Of a DNA stretch of 9,254 nt, positions 7,428 through 9,254 are shown in pieces; within the stretch, counting starts at the first letter, position 1, and every line of letters starts with the position of its first letter. Source of the DNA: JBEKCP01 sp050014815 (GTDB lineage: Bacteria > Planctomycetota > Planctomycetia > Pirellulales > Thermoguttaceae). The notes below the pieces were generated by a model that was given only the letters and a program-made list of their open reading frames with translations, did no database searches and had not been told where the DNA came from. The DNA lies in the NCBI GenBank assembly GCA_050014815.1, contig JBEKCP010000198.1:1-9254 (forward strand), given 5' to 3'. Both the position numbers and the translations under genes were made by a program.

Positions 7428-8252
7428 ATGCCGGCGGATCAGACTCCGGGCCGACGGGCCGTTCGCGCAGTGGTGCAGAGGCTCCAGGCCCTCGAGGCCG
7501 CCGGCGTGACGCACCTCCGGAAGGTGAATCGAGCGGGTGCCACTGCTGGCCGGGTACCCTCCGGGTGCAGCAGTGCTGCGAACACGGTTGGGCAAGCCAA
7601 CCGTGGCACCCGTCATTTCAAGCCGGTCGGGGCGCCAGCGGTAGGGCCCACCCCGCACCCTGAATCTCCCGCGGCCGAGCCTGCCGACCCCCGGGCGGCG
7701 TTGGCCGAGGTCGCCCGGCGGGTCGCCGCCTGTACCCGCTGTGCCGAACTGGTCCGCAACCGGACGCAGACGGTCTTCGGCACCGGCAATCCCCGTGCAC
7801 GGCTGGTCTTCATCGGCGAGGCCCCGGGGGCCGACGAAGACCGCCTCGGCGAGCCCTTTGTGGGCCGGGCCGGCCAACTCCTGACCGACATCATCGTCAA
7901 GGGGATGAAGCTCCGCCGCCAGGACGTTTACATCATGAATATCCTCCGGTGCCGGCCGCCGGGCAACCGCACGCCGTTGCCGGTCGAGGCCGCCGCCTGC
8001 CGCGAGTACCTCGACGCCCAACTGGCAATCATCCAGCCCGAGTTCATCTGCTGCCTCGGGGCCTGCGCCGCGGGGAACCTGCTCCAAACCGAATCGCCCA
8101 TCGGCCACCTTCGCGGACGCATCCACGACTTTCACGGCATCAAGGTCCTTTGCACCTACCATCCCGCCTACCTCTTGCGCAACCCGGCCGCCAAGCGGCA
8201 GGTCTGGGATGACATCCAGATCCTCATGGCCGAAATGGGCCTGAGCGGCTGA
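7428..8252 (+). CDS. Family-4 uracil-DNA glycosylase with 4Fe-4S cluster, 274 aa
   Basis: The enzyme removes uracil from DNA as the first step of base-excision repair. Numbering from the ATG at 7428: four cluster cysteines Cys102 and Cys105 (CTRC), Cys175 (NILRCRPPGNR) and Cys191 (AACREYL); active-site motif GEAPGADED (130-138); FVGRAGQLL (144-152); and the late motif HPAYLLR (245-251). These define the Fe-S family 4 (UDGa) and exclude the Ung family. The catalytic part starts near residue 90. Before it are a helix (RRAVRAVVQRLQALEAAGVTHL, about 9-30) and a Gly/Ala/Pro-rich linker (about 35-88). Linker residues 36-62 are encoded by a palindromic repeat, which adds about 27 residues. An earlier in-frame TTG at 7413 is possible, but ATG 7428 has AAGGG 5 nt upstream. 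It diverges from der; archease follows after 62 nt. Confidence 0.93.
   Translation: MPADQTPGRRAVRAVVQRLQALEAAGVTHLRKVNRAGATAGRVPSGCSSAANTVGQANRGTRHFKPVGAPAVGPTPHPESPAAEPADPRAALAEVARRVAACTRCAELVRNRTQTVFGTGNPRARLVFIGEAPGADEDRLGEPFVGRAGQLLTDIIVKGMKLRRQDVYIMNILRCRPPGNRTPLPVEAAACREYLDAQLAIIQPEFICCLGACAAGNLLQTESPIGHLRGRIHDFHGIKVLCTYHPAYLLRNPAAKRQVWDDIQILMAEMGLSG
7534..7612. repeat. Palindromic repeat inserted in frame inside the uracil-DNA glycosylase gene
   Basis: Outer arms CGGGTGCCAC (7534-7543) and GTGGCACCCG (7603-7612) are perfect reverse complements. Inside lie two hairpins: CACTGCTG (7541-7548) with CAGCAGTG (7568-7575), and CACGGTTGG (7583-7591) with CCAACCGTG (7597-7605) around the loop GCAAG. 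The layout, an outer inverted pair enclosing two hairpins, resembles the 7331-7408 element. The 27 overlapping codons carry no stop and the flanking frame is unchanged. It falls in the linker between the N-terminal helix and the Fe-S catalytic domain. Confidence 0.85.
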
Positions 8253-8294
8253 GGGATTTTGGATTTGGGACCAAAGCCGCTTGCGGCTTCGCAC
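8253..8294. repeat. GGGATT-type motif and CCGCTTGC repeat, copy 2
   Basis: Directly after the glycosylase stop comes GGGATTTTGGATTTGGGA, then AAGCCGC-TT-GCGGCTT (8274-8289), a short self-complementary unit, within an 18-nt stretch (8277-8294) that matches 4761-4778 with one mismatch. No T-run follows, so it is not a clear terminator. The start of the archease gene is 20 nt further on. Confidence 0.65.
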
Positions 8295-8314
8295 TCCCCC
8301 GGGCGGAAACGTCC

Positions 8315-8725
8315 ATGTACGAAACCTTCGAGCACACGGCCGACGTTGGGCTGCGGATCCGGGCGGCGACGCTCGACGATCTGTTCGCCGACGCCGCCCT
8401 CGGCATGTTTTCCATCATGGTCGAGAACCTCGATGAGGTCCGTCCGAGCCAACCGCTGGCGATTTCGCTGGCCGAGGACCAGCCCGATGCACTGTTGCGG
8501 CTCTGGCTGGCGGAACTGCTCTATACCTTTCACGTCCGGCGGATGGTCTTCTCCCGGTTCGAGGTCGCGGTCCGGTCCGGCGGCCTGACCGCCACGGCCT
8601 GGGGCGAGCCGATTGATCCCGCCCGGCACCAGTTGGACGTTGAGATCAAGGCGGTCACGTGGCACGGCCTGAAGCTGGATCGCCAACCGGACGGCTGGCT
8701 GGCCGAGGTGATCGTGGATATCTAA
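8315..8725 (+). CDS. Archease, RtcB-type RNA ligase cofactor, 136 aa
   Basis: Archeases help the GTP-dependent 3'-phosphate RNA ligase RtcB to become guanylylated and turn over, in tRNA splicing or RNA repair. The match is over the full length: YETFEHTADVGLRIRA (2-17), LDDLFADAALGMFSIM (20-35), ALLRLWLAELLYTF (65-78), HQLDVEIKAVTWHGLKL (106-122) and the ending GWLAEVIVDI. Asp10 in HTAD and Asp135 in the final VDI occupy the conserved acidic, metal-binding ends of the family. The size is normal. Only a weak purine stretch (GGGCGGAAA) precedes the ATG. rtcB is not in the window; the next gene is a secreted protein behind its own promoter, so archease appears to be the last gene of the unit starting with the glycosylase. 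Confidence 0.93.
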   Translation: MYETFEHTADVGLRIRAATLDDLFADAALGMFSIMVENLDEVRPSQPLAISLAEDQPDALLRLWLAELLYTFHVRRMVFSRFEVAVRSGGLTATAWGEPIDPARHQLDVEIKAVTWHGLKLDRQPDGWLAEVIVDI

Positions 8726-8793
8726 GCCACCACTCACGAACCCCCCGATAAGGTAATCCTGGCCGGTACTTCGATCAACCGCTTACCAGATTG

Positions 8794-8822
8794 TTGACAA
8801 GGTCGCGGCCTCTGGTTATTGT
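8794..8822 (+). promoter_or_regulatory. Sigma-70-type promoter for the secreted protein gene
   Basis: A perfect TTGACA (8794-8799), a 17-nt spacer and TATTGT (8817-8822, 4 of 6 to TATAAT) point at the gene starting at 8875, with a predicted leader of about 45 nt. This is the best-matching promoter in the window. It separates the last gene from the glycosylase-archease unit. Confidence 0.7.
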
Positions 8823-8874
8823 GGTTCTAGGTTGCAACCCATTCACAGAAACCCGTTCACGGGGGCAGCGTTGT

Positions 8875-9254
8875 ATGAGTCTCCCCTGGGCCTCACGGTT
8901 GGCAGCCGCTCTCGGCCTTTGTGCGCTTTTCCTCACAGCGGCCCGCGCGGGGACTTACTATTGGGATGCCAACGGCACCGTGTCTGGCGCAGGCGCCGCG
9001 CCGAGCGGCACGTGGACAACAGGCGGGACGACTTGGACCATTGATCCCAGCGGAAGCAGCCCCATGGCGGGCTACACCACCACCGCCTCCGACGACCTCT
9101 ATTTTGTGGCGGGGCCCAGCGGCACGAGCGGTGCCGGGGCCTACACCGTGACCGTCAACGGTACGGTCAGCGCCGACAGCCTCAACTTTCAAGCCTCTGG
9201 TGCCACCGCGATTTCGGGCGGGACGCTGCTCAATCTTTATGCCGGCGGCATCGA
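8875..9254 (+). CDS. Secreted protein, autotransporter-associated beta-strand type (partial, runs off right edge)
   Basis: From ATG at 8875 at least 126 codons are open to the edge. A Sec signal peptide is clear: MSLPWASR, a hydrophobic core LAAALGLCALFLTA (9-22) and an ARA site, with cleavage expected after Ala25. The mature part starts GTYYWDANGTVSGAG and continues as Gly/Ser/Thr-rich sequence with alternating small and hydrophobic residues (SGTWTTGGTTWTID, GAYTVTVNGTVSADSLNF, ISGGTLLNLYAGGI). This fits the beginning of large planctomycete proteins with autotransporter-associated beta-strand repeats, often with a PEP-CTERM sorting tail; that end is outside the window and not verified. It is probably exported and forms an elongated beta-rich surface structure; no enzymatic motif is seen. 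GGGGG lies about 9 nt before the ATG, a weak SD. Confidence 0.75.
   Translation, partial: MSLPWASRLAAALGLCALFLTAARAGTYYWDANGTVSGAGAAPSGTWTTGGTTWTIDPSGSSPMAGYTTTASDDLYFVAGPSGTSGAGAYTVTVNGTVSADSLNFQASGATAISGGTLLNLYAGGI

Noticed and set aside
7242..8294. N-terminal extension of Der by about 350 residues
   Set aside because: The frame is open by chance across the antisense of the uracil-DNA glycosylase gene; the normal Der N terminus begins at the ATG at 7241.

Overview
The window looks like a chromosomal segment of a high-GC bacterium, most likely a planctomycete of the Pirellulales type. The reasons are indirect: high GC, a family-4 uracil-DNA glycosylase next to an archease, several genes without a Shine-Dalgarno (SD) sequence, short palindromic repeats in most spacers, and at the right edge a secreted Gly/Ser/Thr-rich protein of the autotransporter-associated beta-strand type that is abundant in planctomycetes. 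This lineage call is an inference from gene content; no marker rRNA is present.

Layout. From the left edge to 7241 every gene is on the minus strand. Read in transcription order (right to left) they are der (ribosome-assembly GTPase) overlapping ald (alanine dehydrogenase) by 4 nt; an intrinsic terminator; purE overlapping mtnA by 4 nt; a gene-free stretch of about 300 nt; groES and groEL; and a nucleotidyltransferase-fold protein cut by the left edge. From 7428 rightwards the genes are on the plus strand: a 4Fe-4S uracil-DNA glycosylase, an archease (partner of the RNA ligase RtcB), and a secreted protein cut by the right edge, behind a good sigma-70-type promoter. The 7242-7427 spacer is therefore a divergent control region.

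The gene content is mostly housekeeping: protein folding, purine synthesis, methionine salvage, amino-acid catabolism, ribosome biogenesis and DNA repair. No defence island, prophage, tRNA, rRNA or CRISPR array is visible.

The unusual material is the repeats. The spacer at 7331-7408 holds two inverted copies of an element built like a REP sequence (GTAG followed by a hairpin); the copies differ by two compensated base pairs, so the hairpin itself has been conserved. A second GTAG-type inverted pair lies just after mtnA, a 22-bp perfect inverted pair lies after groEL, and a related double-hairpin element sits in frame inside the uracil-DNA glycosylase gene. Several of these hairpins carry GCTTGC at the apex. 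Together they suggest a REP/REPIN-like system, presumably mobilised by a RAYT-type transposase elsewhere in the genome. The other point worth checking is an intrinsic terminator only about 35 nt upstream of purE-mtnA, which leaves almost no room for a separate promoter.
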